Assembly (NCBI GenBank): GCA_023430325.1
Contig: JAEZAU010000147.1
Coordinates: 1-34,675 of the forward strand
DNA from: Bacteroidota bacterium
GTDB lineage: Bacteria; Bacteroidota; Bacteroidia; Flavobacteriales_F; PHOS-HE28
DNA length: 34,675 bases
Direction of reading: 5' to 3'
The position numbers and the translations under genes are program-made. Below are positions 23,305 to 32,240 of this stretch, piece by piece. Below the pieces are notes generated by a model. That model was not told where the DNA came from. It saw only the letters and a list, made by a program, of their open reading frames with translations, and did no database searches. How positions within the stretch are numbered: position 1 is the stretch's first letter; each line of letters opens with the position of its first letter.

Positions 23305-24342
23305 TCAGTTCACTTTTTTCGATCGTTGTATGTCATGCACCCGCACTTCGCGTTTTCTGCCTTTCACCGGAATGATATGCTCGGGACCTATCGTGAAGCG
23401 CTCAGCTGCCTGGGGGAAACGCTGAAGGACCTCTGAGGAGACCAGCATGTCCTTTTTCATCTCCTTGGCCAGGCCCAGGATTCGCGATAGGCTGTTCATC
23501 ACATCACCGCTCAGGTCGATGGCACGCTTGATATGGCCGATCTGTGCAGAGATCACTTTTCCACCGTGTAACGCTGCGCGATATTGTGGCACCAGACCGA
23601 ACTCCGCGATCATTTCATCCTTGTGAAGTTCGATCTGCTCCGCGATATCGAAGTATAGGTCCAACGCATTTCCGTAGCGAAGCCCGTTCTTCATCCGCCA
23701 TGTAAAGATCACTTCGTCGCCCACATACTTATGGATGTCCGCCGCATTGCGCAGCACGGCGTTGGTCATCAACGAATACGTATGATTGAGGAACCGGAAA
23801 TACTTCAGGTCACCCAGGGACTCGGCGATCGCCGTGGATCCCACCAGATCGATGGTTAGCACCAGGCGTTCCTCGGCCTTGGGCTTCTCGTACCAGCCGA
23901 AGAGCAATCCCAACAGCATGCGGCGGCCCATCAATTCCTCCACCTGTACCGCCAGGAGCGCCACCGAGGTCACCACCACAACACGCAGCACCAGCCGGTA
24001 GAACTGCTTCATAAGGAAGATCTCCTGCACTTTGAATCCTTCTTCCGTGGGGAAGAACAACAGAGTGACATCAGTATGGAAGGCGATCCAGATCAAGGCG
24101 ATGGTGAGCAGGTTCACCAGCAGCACTTTTCCGGCGAATTGCAAGGGGATCGCCAGCGAACGGAACCTTCGCCCGAAGAGGAACTCTTCCAGAATGCCGG
24201 TCCACAGGCCAAGCAATGCCCAGGCACCGAGCAGGCCGTTCACCTCATCGCCGCTGAAGAGCGTAAGCACCCAGGCCACCGCAGCGGCCACCAACGCATA
24301 CTTCAGCAGCTTGCGAAGTTTGTATCGAGTGATCGCTGTCAA
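23305..24342 (-). CDS. Membrane-bound class III adenylate cyclase
   Basis: A 345-residue protein of the same design as its convergent neighbour: four membrane helices, then a class III cyclase domain. Shared blocks include LGLLFGWYEKPKAEERLVLTIDLVGST and KYFRFLN, clearly homologous to the neighbour's LGFLSGRYHKPRQEM, DMRSST and EYFKLLN. Metal Asp residues are in TIDLVGST and HKYVGDEVIF, with Lys at the adenine position (K-Y-V-G-D). Transition-state Asn and Arg are in SGDVMNSLSR. All catalytic positions look intact, so cAMP synthesis is likely. The start is TTG 24342, next to a -7-like box; no ATG lies upstream of the first helix. The next gene is divergent. Confidence 0.85.
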   Translation of the reverse strand: MTAITRYKLRKLLKYALVAAAVAWVLTLFSGDEVNGLLGAWALLGLWTGILEEFLFGRRFRSLAIPLQFAGKVLLVNLLTIALIWIAFHTDVTLLFFPTEEGFKVQEIFLMKQFYRLVLRVVVVTSVALLAVQVEELMGRRMLLGLLFGWYEKPKAEERLVLTIDLVGSTAIAESLGDLKYFRFLNHTYSLMTNAVLRNAADIHKYVGDEVIFTWRMKNGLRYGNALDLYFDIAEQIELHKDEMIAEFGLVPQYRAALHGGKVISAQIGHIKRAIDLSGDVMNSLSRILGLAKEMKKDMLVSSEVLQRFPQAAERFTIGPEHIIPVKGRKREVRVHDIQRSKKVN

Positions 24343-24351
24343 AACCGCGCG

Positions 24352-24359
24352 CGAAAGTA
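24352..24359 (-). promoter_or_regulatory. -7-like box TACTTTCG at the second cyclase
   Basis: On the minus strand it matches TAnnTTTG at seven of eight positions and ends nine bases before the TTG start codon. Confidence 0.35.
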
Positions 24360-24380
24360 CTGGATCGTACCCTTCGGCGG

Positions 24381-24388
24381 CATCTTTG
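24381..24388 (+). promoter_or_regulatory. -7-like box CATCTTTG at the methyltransferase start
   Basis: Seven of eight positions match TAnnTTTG. CATCTTTG-CGCC-ATG leaves four bases to the start codon, the same geometry as at the first cyclase. Confidence 0.45.
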
Positions 24389-24392
24389 CGCC

Positions 24393-25052
24393 ATGGCGAT
24401 GGAATGGCATTACCGGTGGCTCAGTTACTTATGGCCGGTACGCGTGAAAAAGATGAAAAGCCTCATGGGCGATCTGGAGATCGCCTGGGAGAACGGCCGC
24501 AAAGTGCTCAACTCCGCGCATGGCAACCAGTCGTTCGGTAGTCTGCATCATGTCTGGCAGGCCACCTTCAACGCCATCGGTCTCAAAGAGCGGTACGTAG
24601 GACCGATCTTGATGCTGGGCCTCGGAGCAGGAAGCATTCTTCATATCCTGAGAAATGAGCTTTTCATCGAAGCTCCGCTTACCATCATTGAAATGGATCC
24701 GGTCATGATCAGATTGGCCAGGGATGAATTCCGGACCCTGGACGATAAGGCGCGGATCATTGAAGGAGATGCCACCATCCAGGTCCATTCGATCGATAAA
24801 GCCTTCAGCCTGATCACGGTGGATCTTTTCCATGATCTTGACCTGGCCGCAGGCTCCGATACTTCGGGTTTTGCGAAAGCCCTGGCCACACGTTGTGATC
24901 GGAACGGCATTGTCTGCTTCAATACGGTGGGCTATGATCCATTGAGTTCCAGACGGTGTGACAAGGTGCTTATGCATTTGAAACAGCACTTCGCCAAGGT
25001 CACCGAATTTCGCTTCGAAGGGGTGAACCGTGTATTCATCGCGGAACCGTGA
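24393..25052 (+). CDS. Spermidine synthase-like SAM-binding protein
   Basis: A 219-residue class I methyltransferase fold. It shows GPILMLGLGAGSILHIL (SAM-binding GxGxG), TIIEMDPVMIRLAR (acidic residue closing strand 2) and ARIIEGDATIQVHSI (Asp at strand 3), then the LITVDLFHDLD loop. This order is that of the spermidine synthase/SpeE-like family, but it is shorter than SpeE and lacks its N-terminal beta-hairpin domain, so it is probably a small SpeE-like methyltransferase of unknown substrate. ATG 24393 sits four bases after a promoter box. It is divergent from the second cyclase. Its TGA overlaps the first base of a possible GTG start of the giant surface protein. Confidence 0.78.
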   Translation: MAMEWHYRWLSYLWPVRVKKMKSLMGDLEIAWENGRKVLNSAHGNQSFGSLHHVWQATFNAIGLKERYVGPILMLGLGAGSILHILRNELFIEAPLTIIEMDPVMIRLARDEFRTLDDKARIIEGDATIQVHSIDKAFSLITVDLFHDLDLAAGSDTSGFAKALATRCDRNGIVCFNTVGYDPLSSRRCDKVLMHLKQHFAKVTEFRFEGVNRVFIAEP

Positions 25053-25114
25053 ACAACTGCCGATCGGGTTTGGTGATGCGCCCCGCAGGCCCGAAATTTG
25101 TCTTACCCCTGCAA

Positions 25115-28100
25115 ATGCTACGCTTCACCCTGGAACTGCGGTCATTGCTGCGGCCATTGCTTCTATGCCTGGCCGTATCTGCTATTCCTGCCTTCCCACA
25201 GGTCTGTTCGATCGACATTGGGCCGGACCATGTGATCTGCGAGGGTGAGAGCGTGATCTTGAACGGTCCGGCGGGCTTCAATAACCACGTCTGGAGCACC
25301 GGTGAGACCTCCCAGGACATCACCGTCAACACTTCGGGCAATTACTCGGTACAGGTGAGCTACCCTTCCGGTGAACTGGTGACCAACGGAAATTTCAATG
25401 GTGGTAATTCAGGCTTCACCACCAATTTCTCTTACAACTCCGATCTGCAGGCCGACGGTAATTATTGGATCGGGACCAACGCCGCGCAACACCACCCCCA
25501 GTTCGCAGGAACAGGCAATGGCAATTTCCTCATGGTGAATTCAGGGTGGATGCATGCCGGTTGGGAAGCATGGTGCCAGACGCATCCTGTATGTCCGGGG
25601 CAGACCTACCAGCTTCGATTCAGGGCTGTCTCCCTGGCCAGCCAGGGTGCACCCACCCTTCAGTGGTATGTGAACGGCGATCCGACCTGGGTGAACCACA
25701 CCGCACCGCTGCCACAAGGCAACTGGCAATATTTCACCACCAATTACACCGTTCCTGCGGGTGTCACATCGGCCACGTTCTGCATTGAAGTGACCTCGGG
25801 CAATGGTGTGGGCAATGACTTCGGCCTGGATGATATCTCCATCTCCTCTACCATTGTGCTCACAGATGAGGTGCAGGTCACAGTGAACCCATTGCCTGAT
25901 GTGGACCTGGGCCAGGACGCTACACTGTGCGATGGTGAGACCCTGATGCTCGATGCGGCCGTTCCCGGCGGATCCTACCTCTGGCAGAACGGCAGTACCT
26001 CATCATTCCATCAGGTGAACAGCGCGGGCAATTACAGCGTCACTGTAACGCAGAACGGTTGCTCAGCGAGCGATGACATCAACGTGAATTACCTGCCGGT
26101 GCCGGACGTGGACCTAGGCCCAGACCTTACACTTTGTGCCGGCGAAACAGCGATCCTTCATGCCACCACCCCCGGTGCCACATACAGTTGGCAGAACGGC
26201 GCCACCACGCCCACATTCACAGTGAGCAATGCGGGTGTCTACACCGCGAATGTTACTGTGAACGGTTGTACCGGGACCGATGCTGTGACGGTCGTATACC
26301 AGCAACCGCCAGTGGTATCCATTGGGCCGGACCAGACGATCTGTGCCGGTGATGCAGCTGTGTTCGATGCCACCACGCCGAATGCGACATACTTATGGCC
26401 CGATGGAAGCACCGGCCCCACGTACTCCACTTCCACCGCTGGCATTGTGGCGGTTGAGGTGACCGCAGGTGTCTGCACGACGATCGCAACAGCGAACGTG
26501 ATAGTACAGCCCTTGCCTGTTGCCGATCTTGGACCTGACCAGATGATCTGCCCAGGTACAACGACGGTGCTTGATGCTACGCAACCAGGCGCATCTTATC
26601 TCTGGCAGGATGGATCCACATCGCCCACGTTCATGGCGAGCGCTCCCGGCACATATTCCGTGGAAGTAACGGTGAACGGCTGTACCACTTCGGATGAAAT
26701 GGAACTTGCGCATCATGTCCTGCCCCTGGTCGATCTGGGCGGCACGGCAAGTTTCTGCGCAGGTTCATCGGTACAGATCGGTAATGCGATCGCAAATGCC
26801 ACCTATGCCTGGAACACCGGCGCAACCACCTCTTCGATCGATGTGACGGCAGCGGGGATCTACTGGCAGGATGTTACACTGAATGGTTGTACCGTTCGTG
26901 ATACTGTTGTCGTGATCGAAGTTCCTCTGCCTGTGGTGGATCTTGGACCCGACCTGCAATTGTGCCCCGGTTCGCAAACTCTTCTCGATGCCACCACGGG
27001 CGGTGCTACCTACGTCTGGAGCAATGGATCCACATCGTCCACTATCACCGTTGGACCTGGAAATTATTCGGTGGATGTTACTGTGAACGGGTGCAGCGCC
27101 AGTGATGATATGGTGATCGGCCAATACATCACGATCCCCGTCGACTTCGGGAACGATACTATATTATGTCCCGGGGAACAGCTCACGCTGGATGTGACAG
27201 AAGCGGGAGCGAGCTATGTGTGGCAGGATGGAAGTACCGGTCCAAGTTTCACCATCTCTTCAGCAGGAACATATTCGGTGACACGCACCGATGCGAATGG
27301 CTGCACCAGCGGCGATGCGATCACCGTTGGGTACGCCACTCCGGATGCCTTGGATATCGGGCCGGATATGACCATCTGTGAAGGCGACGAATTGATCCTG
27401 GATGCAACGCTTCCTGGTGGCACTTACCTCTGGAGCACCGGAGAGACCACTTCTACGATCACGCTCGATGATGCGGGGCAATATTCCGTGACCGTGACAC
27501 AAGGGAATTGTTCAGTAAGCGATGCGATCGATGTTGATGTCGTAGCGGCCCCGATCGTAGATCTGGGCAATGACACAACGCTCTGTCCAGGTGAAACGCT
27601 CATTCTTCAGGTGGAAGGCGCCGGCATGCAGGTATTGTGGAGCACCGGCGCCACAGGCAACACCGTTACCGTAGCACAAGCCGGCAGCTATTCCGTTTCA
27701 CTTACCAATGCTGCGGGCTGCACATCCACCAGCACGATCGATGTCACGTATGCAACGCCTGATGCGGTGGATCTTGGCCCCGCTCGTACGGTATGTGCGG
27801 GTGAAGATGCGGAGCTCGGCACTATTCTCCCGAACGCGACCTATCTCTGGAACACGGGCGCTACATCGGCGACCATCATTGCCTCTGCATCCGGCACCTA
27901 TTGGGTGCAGGTGGATCAGGGGGCTTGTGTGACCAGTGATACCGTTCAACTTGTCGTCAATGATCCGGGAACCATCGATCTGGGACCTGATCAAAGCCTC
28001 TGTGATGGCGAGTCCGTGCAGCTTGACGCCACGCTGCCCAATGCAACGTACCTCTGGAACGACGGATCCACTGACGCGGACCGGACTATAACAACCACCG

Positions 28101-29503
28101 GAACATATTCGGTGACCGCCACGGTGGATGATTGCACCGTCACCGATACCATCACCATCACGTTCAACCCCATGCCCGAAGTGGAGCTGGGGCCCGATGT
28201 GGAGATATGCCCGGGTGCGGAAGTTCTTTTCGATGCCACCAATACAGGCGCCACCTACGTGTGGCAGGATGGATCAACAGGATCGTCATACACAGCGACA
28301 ACGGCCGGACAGGTCTCGGTCACGGTGAGCGTGGGCGATTGTGTGGCCAGCGATCAAGTGAACGTCACCCTCGCGGAAGGACCTGTGGCGGATCTCGGAA
28401 GCGATCGCTATCTGTGCGAAGGATCCCCCATGCAATTCGATGTACAACAAGCCGATGCCACTTATCTCTGGGATGATGGGAGCACCGATGCCACACGTAC
28501 CGTTGATGAAGCGGGTACATATTGGGTGCGTGTGGAAAGGAACAGCTGTTCGGTGAGCGATACCGTGGTGGTACATCTGTTCGCGCCACAGATGGTGGAT
28601 CTTGGAGAAGATCTGACCATCTGCCCAGGCGAAGAGGCCGTGCTGACGCAACCCATCACTGGTGCGAGCGTACTCTGGAGCACCGGGGTAACATCGCAAT
28701 CCATCACTGTTTCGGAAGAAGGGACCTATTCGATCGAAGTCACTATCGATGGCTGTACTGCAACGGATTCCGTTCATGTCGATATGGTGGATCTGCCCAT
28801 GCCACAACTCGGCCCAGACCAGATGATCTGCGAAGGTGATGAGGTCACGCTCGAAGTGGATCCCGCGAATGCCGATGTGCTCTGGTCCACCGGATCGAAC
28901 GCATCGAGCATCACAGTTAATACCTCAGGGGTCTATTCAGTGACACTTTCGGCCCAAGGTTGTTCCGTGACCGATGAAGTTTCCATCGCGTTCACTGCTC
29001 CGATCACCGAAGTGGACCTCGGAGGTGCGCTGAAGATCTGTCCAGGAGAAGTGGCAACGATAGATGCTTCCGTTGCGATGCCTGCAAGCTACAGCTGGAG
29101 CAACGGCATTTCCGGACCTGTGGGACAATTCAATAATACGGGAACGTACACCGTGCAGATAACCGGTGAATGTGCCGATGTAACCGCGACCATATTGGTG
29201 ATCGAAGGTGAATGTGCGCCGGAGGTCTACGTACCGAACGCGTTCTCACCGAATGGCGATGGCATCAACGATGTTTTCCTGGTATCGGTGGAAAGGGACA
29301 TGGAGAAGTTCAGGCTGGAGATCTACGATAGATGGGGCGAACGGATCTTCAGCAGCGAAAATGCGGCAACAGGCTGGGACGGCACGGTGAACGGTACCGA
29401 AGCACCTGATGGCGTCTATGTCTGGAAGCTCTTCCACCGGGATGGAGCATCGGCAAAGGCCAGCAGCACCGGTTCGATCGGACATGTGACATTGATCCGC
29501 TGA
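25115..29503 (+). CDS. Giant multi-repeat surface protein with type B T9SS (CHU_C) sorting domain
   Basis: A protein of about 1462 residues. The signal peptide is MLRFTLELRSLLRPLLLCLAVSAIPAFP, which supports ATG 25115 over GTG 25049 or ATG 25076. One Ig/PKD-like module is followed by a jelly-roll insertion (about 89-260, VTNGNFNGGNSGF...DDISIS). Sixteen more modules of about 69 residues follow, with the pattern VDLGPDxTLCxGExxxLDATxPGATYLWQDGSTxxTFxVxxAGTYSVTVTxNGCTxxD. The C-terminus is a gliding-motility-associated domain (PNAFSPNGDGINDVF, FRLEIYDRWGERIF, TGWDG, PDGVYVWKL), a T9SS type B signal. It is probably exported and surface-attached. Each module has two cysteines (LCxG and NGC), which probably form one disulfide. 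Transcription is likely coupled with the SpeE-like gene upstream. Confidence 0.9.
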   Translation: MLRFTLELRSLLRPLLLCLAVSAIPAFPQVCSIDIGPDHVICEGESVILNGPAGFNNHVWSTGETSQDITVNTSGNYSVQVSYPSGELVTNGNFNGGNSGFTTNFSYNSDLQADGNYWIGTNAAQHHPQFAGTGNGNFLMVNSGWMHAGWEAWCQTHPVCPGQTYQLRFRAVSLASQGAPTLQWYVNGDPTWVNHTAPLPQGNWQYFTTNYTVPAGVTSATFCIEVTSGNGVGNDFGLDDISISSTIVLTDEVQVTVNPLPDVDLGQDATLCDGETLMLDAAVPGGSYLWQNGSTSSFHQVNSAGNYSVTVTQNGCSASDDINVNYLPVPDVDLGPDLTLCAGETAILHATTPGATYSWQNGATTPTFTVSNAGVYTANVTVNGCTGTDAVTVVYQQPPVVSIGPDQTICAGDAAVFDATTPNATYLWPDGSTGPTYSTSTAGIVAVEVTAGVCTTIATANVIVQPLPVADLGPDQMICPGTTTVLDATQPGASYLWQDGSTSPTFMASAPGTYSVEVTVNGCTTSDEMELAHHVLPLVDLGGTASFCAGSSVQIGNAIANATYAWNTGATTSSIDVTAAGIYWQDVTLNGCTVRDTVVVIEVPLPVVDLGPDLQLCPGSQTLLDATTGGATYVWSNGSTSSTITVGPGNYSVDVTVNGCSASDDMVIGQYITIPVDFGNDTILCPGEQLTLDVTEAGASYVWQDGSTGPSFTISSAGTYSVTRTDANGCTSGDAITVGYATPDALDIGPDMTICEGDELILDATLPGGTYLWSTGETTSTITLDDAGQYSVTVTQGNCSVSDAIDVDVVAAPIVDLGNDTTLCPGETLILQVEGAGMQVLWSTGATGNTVTVAQAGSYSVSLTNAAGCTSTSTIDVTYATPDAVDLGPARTVCAGEDAELGTILPNATYLWNTGATSATIIASASGTYWVQVDQGACVTSDTVQLVVNDPGTIDLGPDQSLCDGESVQLDATLPNATYLWNDGSTDADRTITTTGTYSVTATVDDCTVTDTITITFNPMPEVELGPDVEICPGAEVLFDATNTGATYVWQDGSTGSSYTATTAGQVSVTVSVGDCVASDQVNVTLAEGPVADLGSDRYLCEGSPMQFDVQQADATYLWDDGSTDATRTVDEAGTYWVRVERNSCSVSDTVVVHLFAPQMVDLGEDLTICPGEEAVLTQPITGASVLWSTGVTSQSITVSEEGTYSIEVTIDGCTATDSVHVDMVDLPMPQLGPDQMICEGDEVTLEVDPANADVLWSTGSNASSITVNTSGVYSVTLSAQGCSVTDEVSIAFTAPITEVDLGGALKICPGEVATIDASVAMPASYSWSNGISGPVGQFNNTGTYTVQITGECADVTATILVIEGECAPEVYVPNAFSPNGDGINDVFLVSVERDMEKFRLEIYDRWGERIFSSENAATGWDGTVNGTEAPDGVYVWKLFHRDGASAKASSTGSIGHVTLIR
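25211..29213 (+). repeat. Seventeen tandem ~69-residue coding repeats (one insertion)
   Basis: By my hand alignment, modules begin at IDIGPDHVIC, DVDLGQDATLC, DVDLGPDLTLC, VVSIGPDQTIC and so on, to EVDLGGALKIC. Length is nearly constant at 69 codons (207 bp). Only the first is separated from the rest, by the insertion at about 25379-25897. DNA identity between copies is moderate, so they are old or diversified. Confidence 0.85.
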
Positions 29504-29718
29504 GCTCTGCGTGAGGCCGCGCGGTATTGCGGGGTGGCGAAAAACCGTCACGCCGTGCATTCACTTCATCTCTCCCGCGAAGCGGCAGTTTAAGATCTTC
29601 GGCCGAGGACCGATCATTCGTATGGCGGGCGCACGCCCTGAAGCACAACGAACTTTTCACGTCATTACAAGCAGCGTTCCTGATAAGCGATCGCATCTTG
29701 CAGCAAACCTTCGAACCG

Positions 29719-30774
29719 ATGCGCAATTCCCTTCTGCCGATCCTTTTTCTGTCAGCTGCGATAGGGCATGCACAAACGTTGACACGATCGAACTATTTCG
29801 AGATCGGTGACAGTGCATTGCTGTATGTGAAATTCGATACGGCGGTATGGTCCATAGACGTGGGCATGGCCGGCGATGATCAGGAGTGGGACTTCTCGGC
29901 AGTGGACTTCGGACATCCGTCGGTGAGCGTCGACACGCTGGTGTGGATCAGTCCGGTGGGTACACCATTCTATCCAACCTACATGAACGCGGATTATTCG
30001 CTTGCGAACCTTTGCATGGTGCGGCGCACCGAGGAGTTCTCGCCGGAGAACAACGATCATAATTACTACTTCGCGGATGATGATTCGCTTGCCTTTCTAG
30101 GCCATAGGGCGGCTACCGGTGGAACAGAACTTTGGGAGGACCAGTTCCCCGATCCACGGCGAGATCTGCAGTTCCCGTTGTCCTTTGGCGCGAGTTACAC
30201 CGATCCGTTCGAACGGACTTTCTTCGACATGTCCGGCAGTGACTTCCACCGGATGACCGGAACGCATACAGTAACCGTTGATGGAAGCGGCACGTTGATC
30301 ACACCCGATGGTGATGTACTCGAAGATGTCCTACGCCTGAACGAAGTGACCGAGTTCGTGGACAGCAGCATGTTCGGCCTGCAGAGCTACAGCATTCATC
30401 GCTACTCGTGGTGGTCCGCGTCGGGAAAGGGTGCGGTGATCTCGCTCGACATGTATCCCGATGATCCGATGGTGAACGTGGCCTACTACCTGCGCCAGAC
30501 GAATACGTCCACTTCGATCGCAGAGAACGCACCGGGGGCAGAACTCCGGATCTTTCCATCACCGGCCTCCGCAGGAGTGATGATCTCCATGAACGGCGAA
30601 GAGATCTTGCGATCGGCAACTTTACATGATGCCGCCGGAAGGGAACTGCAGCGGATCACGATGACGGACCAACAACTGTGGATGGATCGAGGATCGCTTG
30701 CAGCAGGAACTTATTCCATTCGCGCGATCACCATGGATGGACGAATTATTCATGGCCGCGTGATCTTTGAATAG
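29719..30774 (+). CDS. T9SS type A cargo protein, hypothetical
   Basis: Beginning at ATG 29719, the protein has a signal peptide (MRNSLLPILFLSAAIGHAQ) and is about 351 residues long. A beta-rich body of unknown function contains acidic, aromatic-rich stretches such as NNDHNYYFADDDSLAFLG. The end is a T9SS type A sorting domain: LRIFPSPASAGVMISM, then ATLHDAAGRELQ, GTYSIRAI and RGRVIFE-like end (HGRVIFE). An upstream in-frame extension to 29527 is basic and lacks coding character and would bury the signal peptide. The 215-bp spacer before it shows no clear terminator or promoter. It is convergent with the toroid-protein gene. Confidence 0.78.
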   Translation: MRNSLLPILFLSAAIGHAQTLTRSNYFEIGDSALLYVKFDTAVWSIDVGMAGDDQEWDFSAVDFGHPSVSVDTLVWISPVGTPFYPTYMNADYSLANLCMVRRTEEFSPENNDHNYYFADDDSLAFLGHRAATGGTELWEDQFPDPRRDLQFPLSFGASYTDPFERTFFDMSGSDFHRMTGTHTVTVDGSGTLITPDGDVLEDVLRLNEVTEFVDSSMFGLQSYSIHRYSWWSASGKGAVISLDMYPDDPMVNVAYYLRQTNTSTSIAENAPGAELRIFPSPASAGVMISMNGEEILRSATLHDAAGRELQRITMTDQQLWMDRGSLAAGTYSIRAITMDGRIIHGRVIFE

Positions 30775-30829
30775 GGAAAGGCCCGCAGCTTTCACCACGG
30801 ACCTCCCACCCTGCCCAGACCGATGTGGT

Positions 30830-32161
30830 CTACCGATACTTCACGGCTCCCTGCGCCAGCAACTGGTCGATGTCATTGTTCACACTAAGGATCAGCAATG
30901 ATGTGGCCGTGCAGAACACAGGGCTGGTGATGCAATGATGACCCTGCCAGCTGCCGTCGTTGTTCTGTATGGCTAGCAGGCGATCGGTAGTGCTCAGGTA
31001 CCAGTTGCGCCAGCCCTGGTCCTTGGCGATGATCATGCTTTCACCGGTCTGCAGGAAGCTGAGGAACTCCTCGCCTCCGTTATTGCCAAAACCGCTGATC
31101 ACATCCTCCCGTTGTGCCTGCACCTTGGCGGAATTGTAGACCTGGTACGCGGTGTTCAATCGCTCCGCCTCGGTCTGTGAGAGTCCTGCATCCTGCATTT
31201 CCTTCACGGTGACCGGTGCATCCTCCTTCACCTTTCCCTCCTTCTTGGCCTTTGCCAGTTTTTCTTCGGCTTCACGTGCTTCGGCGGCAGCGCTGCGCGT
31301 GCTTCCGCTCACTGCGTAAAGGGTGATGCCGGCCGCCCGATCGGTGGCCACGCTTTTGGTGTTCACATCGAAATTCTGCTTGTTGTAGTTGCGTGCCTGT
31401 TCCAATGTTCTATCATCCACCACGGCGCCTTGTGCCTTCGCAGATTCCAGCGCATTAGCAGCGAACGAGCTCTGCAGCACGCCGGCCCAACCGTCGCCCT
31501 GCATGCTGCCATCGGCGTTCTGTGCCCGTTGAATGATGCCGGTGCAGATGTTCATAGCCTGCAACACGCGCCGCTTCATCGGATCCTGCTTGTCAAGCTT
31601 TGCGCTCAGGTTGCTGAGGAATTGCGTGGTGAGCGCCACATCGATGTTGGCCCCGAGCTTGGCCTGTATCTGTGTGCCCTGCAACTGCGTTATGTTGCGC
31701 GCCTGCGGATCCGCCTGTTCCACATGATCGAGGAGATAGTTAGTAAGGCGAGACAGTTCCTTTGAATAAGTTCCCTTCGCCGGCGTGGACCCCATGCGCA
31801 GGATCGCCATGCCCACCATGGCCGTGGTGGCCGGATCGGTGGCCACCGCATGCGGATCGCGTATATCCTGCCGGGCATGTGCACCTGCGCCGAAGCCGCC
31901 GTCCTGCCCCTGGGCCTTCACCAGCCACTGGAGCGCGCGGGTCTCGGCCTGCAACACTCTGGCCGGCGTGGCCAGGGTGAAGTCCGCATCCACACCTTCA
32001 CCTTCATAGATCGTCTTGAACACGCAACCTTTCACCTCTTCAGGGGGCGGCGCATGACAGATCAAAGTTCCGCGGGGTTCTGATGCGGTGAAGGAGACCA
32101 GGATCGCGGCGATGCCTGAGATGGCCACGAACGAACCGATGAGCAGCATTTGTTTTTTCAT
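30830..32161 (-). CDS. Exported prenyltransferase/squalene-cyclase-like toroid protein
   Basis: A protein of about 443 residues. An N-terminal membrane anchor or signal is followed by a (alpha/alpha)-toroid fold. QW-like motifs are visible: RALQWLVKAQGQDGGFG, RAQNADGSMQGDGWAGVLQSSFAANAL, and RLLAIQNNDGSWQGHHC, each with the QxxDGxxxG pattern of terpenoid-cyclase/prenyltransferase repeats. No DxDD-type cyclase acid motif is seen, so it is probably a non-enzymatic or atypical member. A charged stretch (AEAREAEEKLAKAKKEGKVKED) interrupts the middle. Four cysteines (CHAPPPEEVKGC near the start, HHC...VFC near the end) could make disulfides. The start is ATG 32161 (MKKQMLLIG); the upstream 10 residues are not used. 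It is divergent from the ThuA gene. Confidence 0.72.
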   Translation of the reverse strand: MKKQMLLIGSFVAISGIAAILVSFTASEPRGTLICHAPPPEEVKGCVFKTIYEGEGVDADFTLATPARVLQAETRALQWLVKAQGQDGGFGAGAHARQDIRDPHAVATDPATTAMVGMAILRMGSTPAKGTYSKELSRLTNYLLDHVEQADPQARNITQLQGTQIQAKLGANIDVALTTQFLSNLSAKLDKQDPMKRRVLQAMNICTGIIQRAQNADGSMQGDGWAGVLQSSFAANALESAKAQGAVVDDRTLEQARNYNKQNFDVNTKSVATDRAAGITLYAVSGSTRSAAAEAREAEEKLAKAKKEGKVKEDAPVTVKEMQDAGLSQTEAERLNTAYQVYNSAKVQAQREDVISGFGNNGGEEFLSFLQTGESMIIAKDQGWRNWYLSTTDRLLAIQNNDGSWQGHHCITSPVFCTATSLLILSVNNDIDQLLAQGAVKYR

Positions 32162-32240
32162 GATGGATGGTATTTCAATGCACCTGTACACACCTTCACT
32201 GAACAGGTTCGATCGGTGGCCGAAGTAGTAGATTCAAAGC

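Noticed and set aside
25211..29213. Possible CRISPR or DNA satellite because of regular spacing
   Set aside because: The repeats are 207-bp coding modules in one open frame with diverged DNA, so they are protein repeats.
29527..29718. N-terminal extension of the type A cargo protein
   Set aside because: It adds 64 basic residues in front of a good signal peptide; the start at 29719 fits export.
29504..29718. Spacer searched for terminator, promoter or small RNA
   Set aside because: Only weak GGCG/CGCC pairing and no TAnnTTTG match better than six of eight; nothing supportable.
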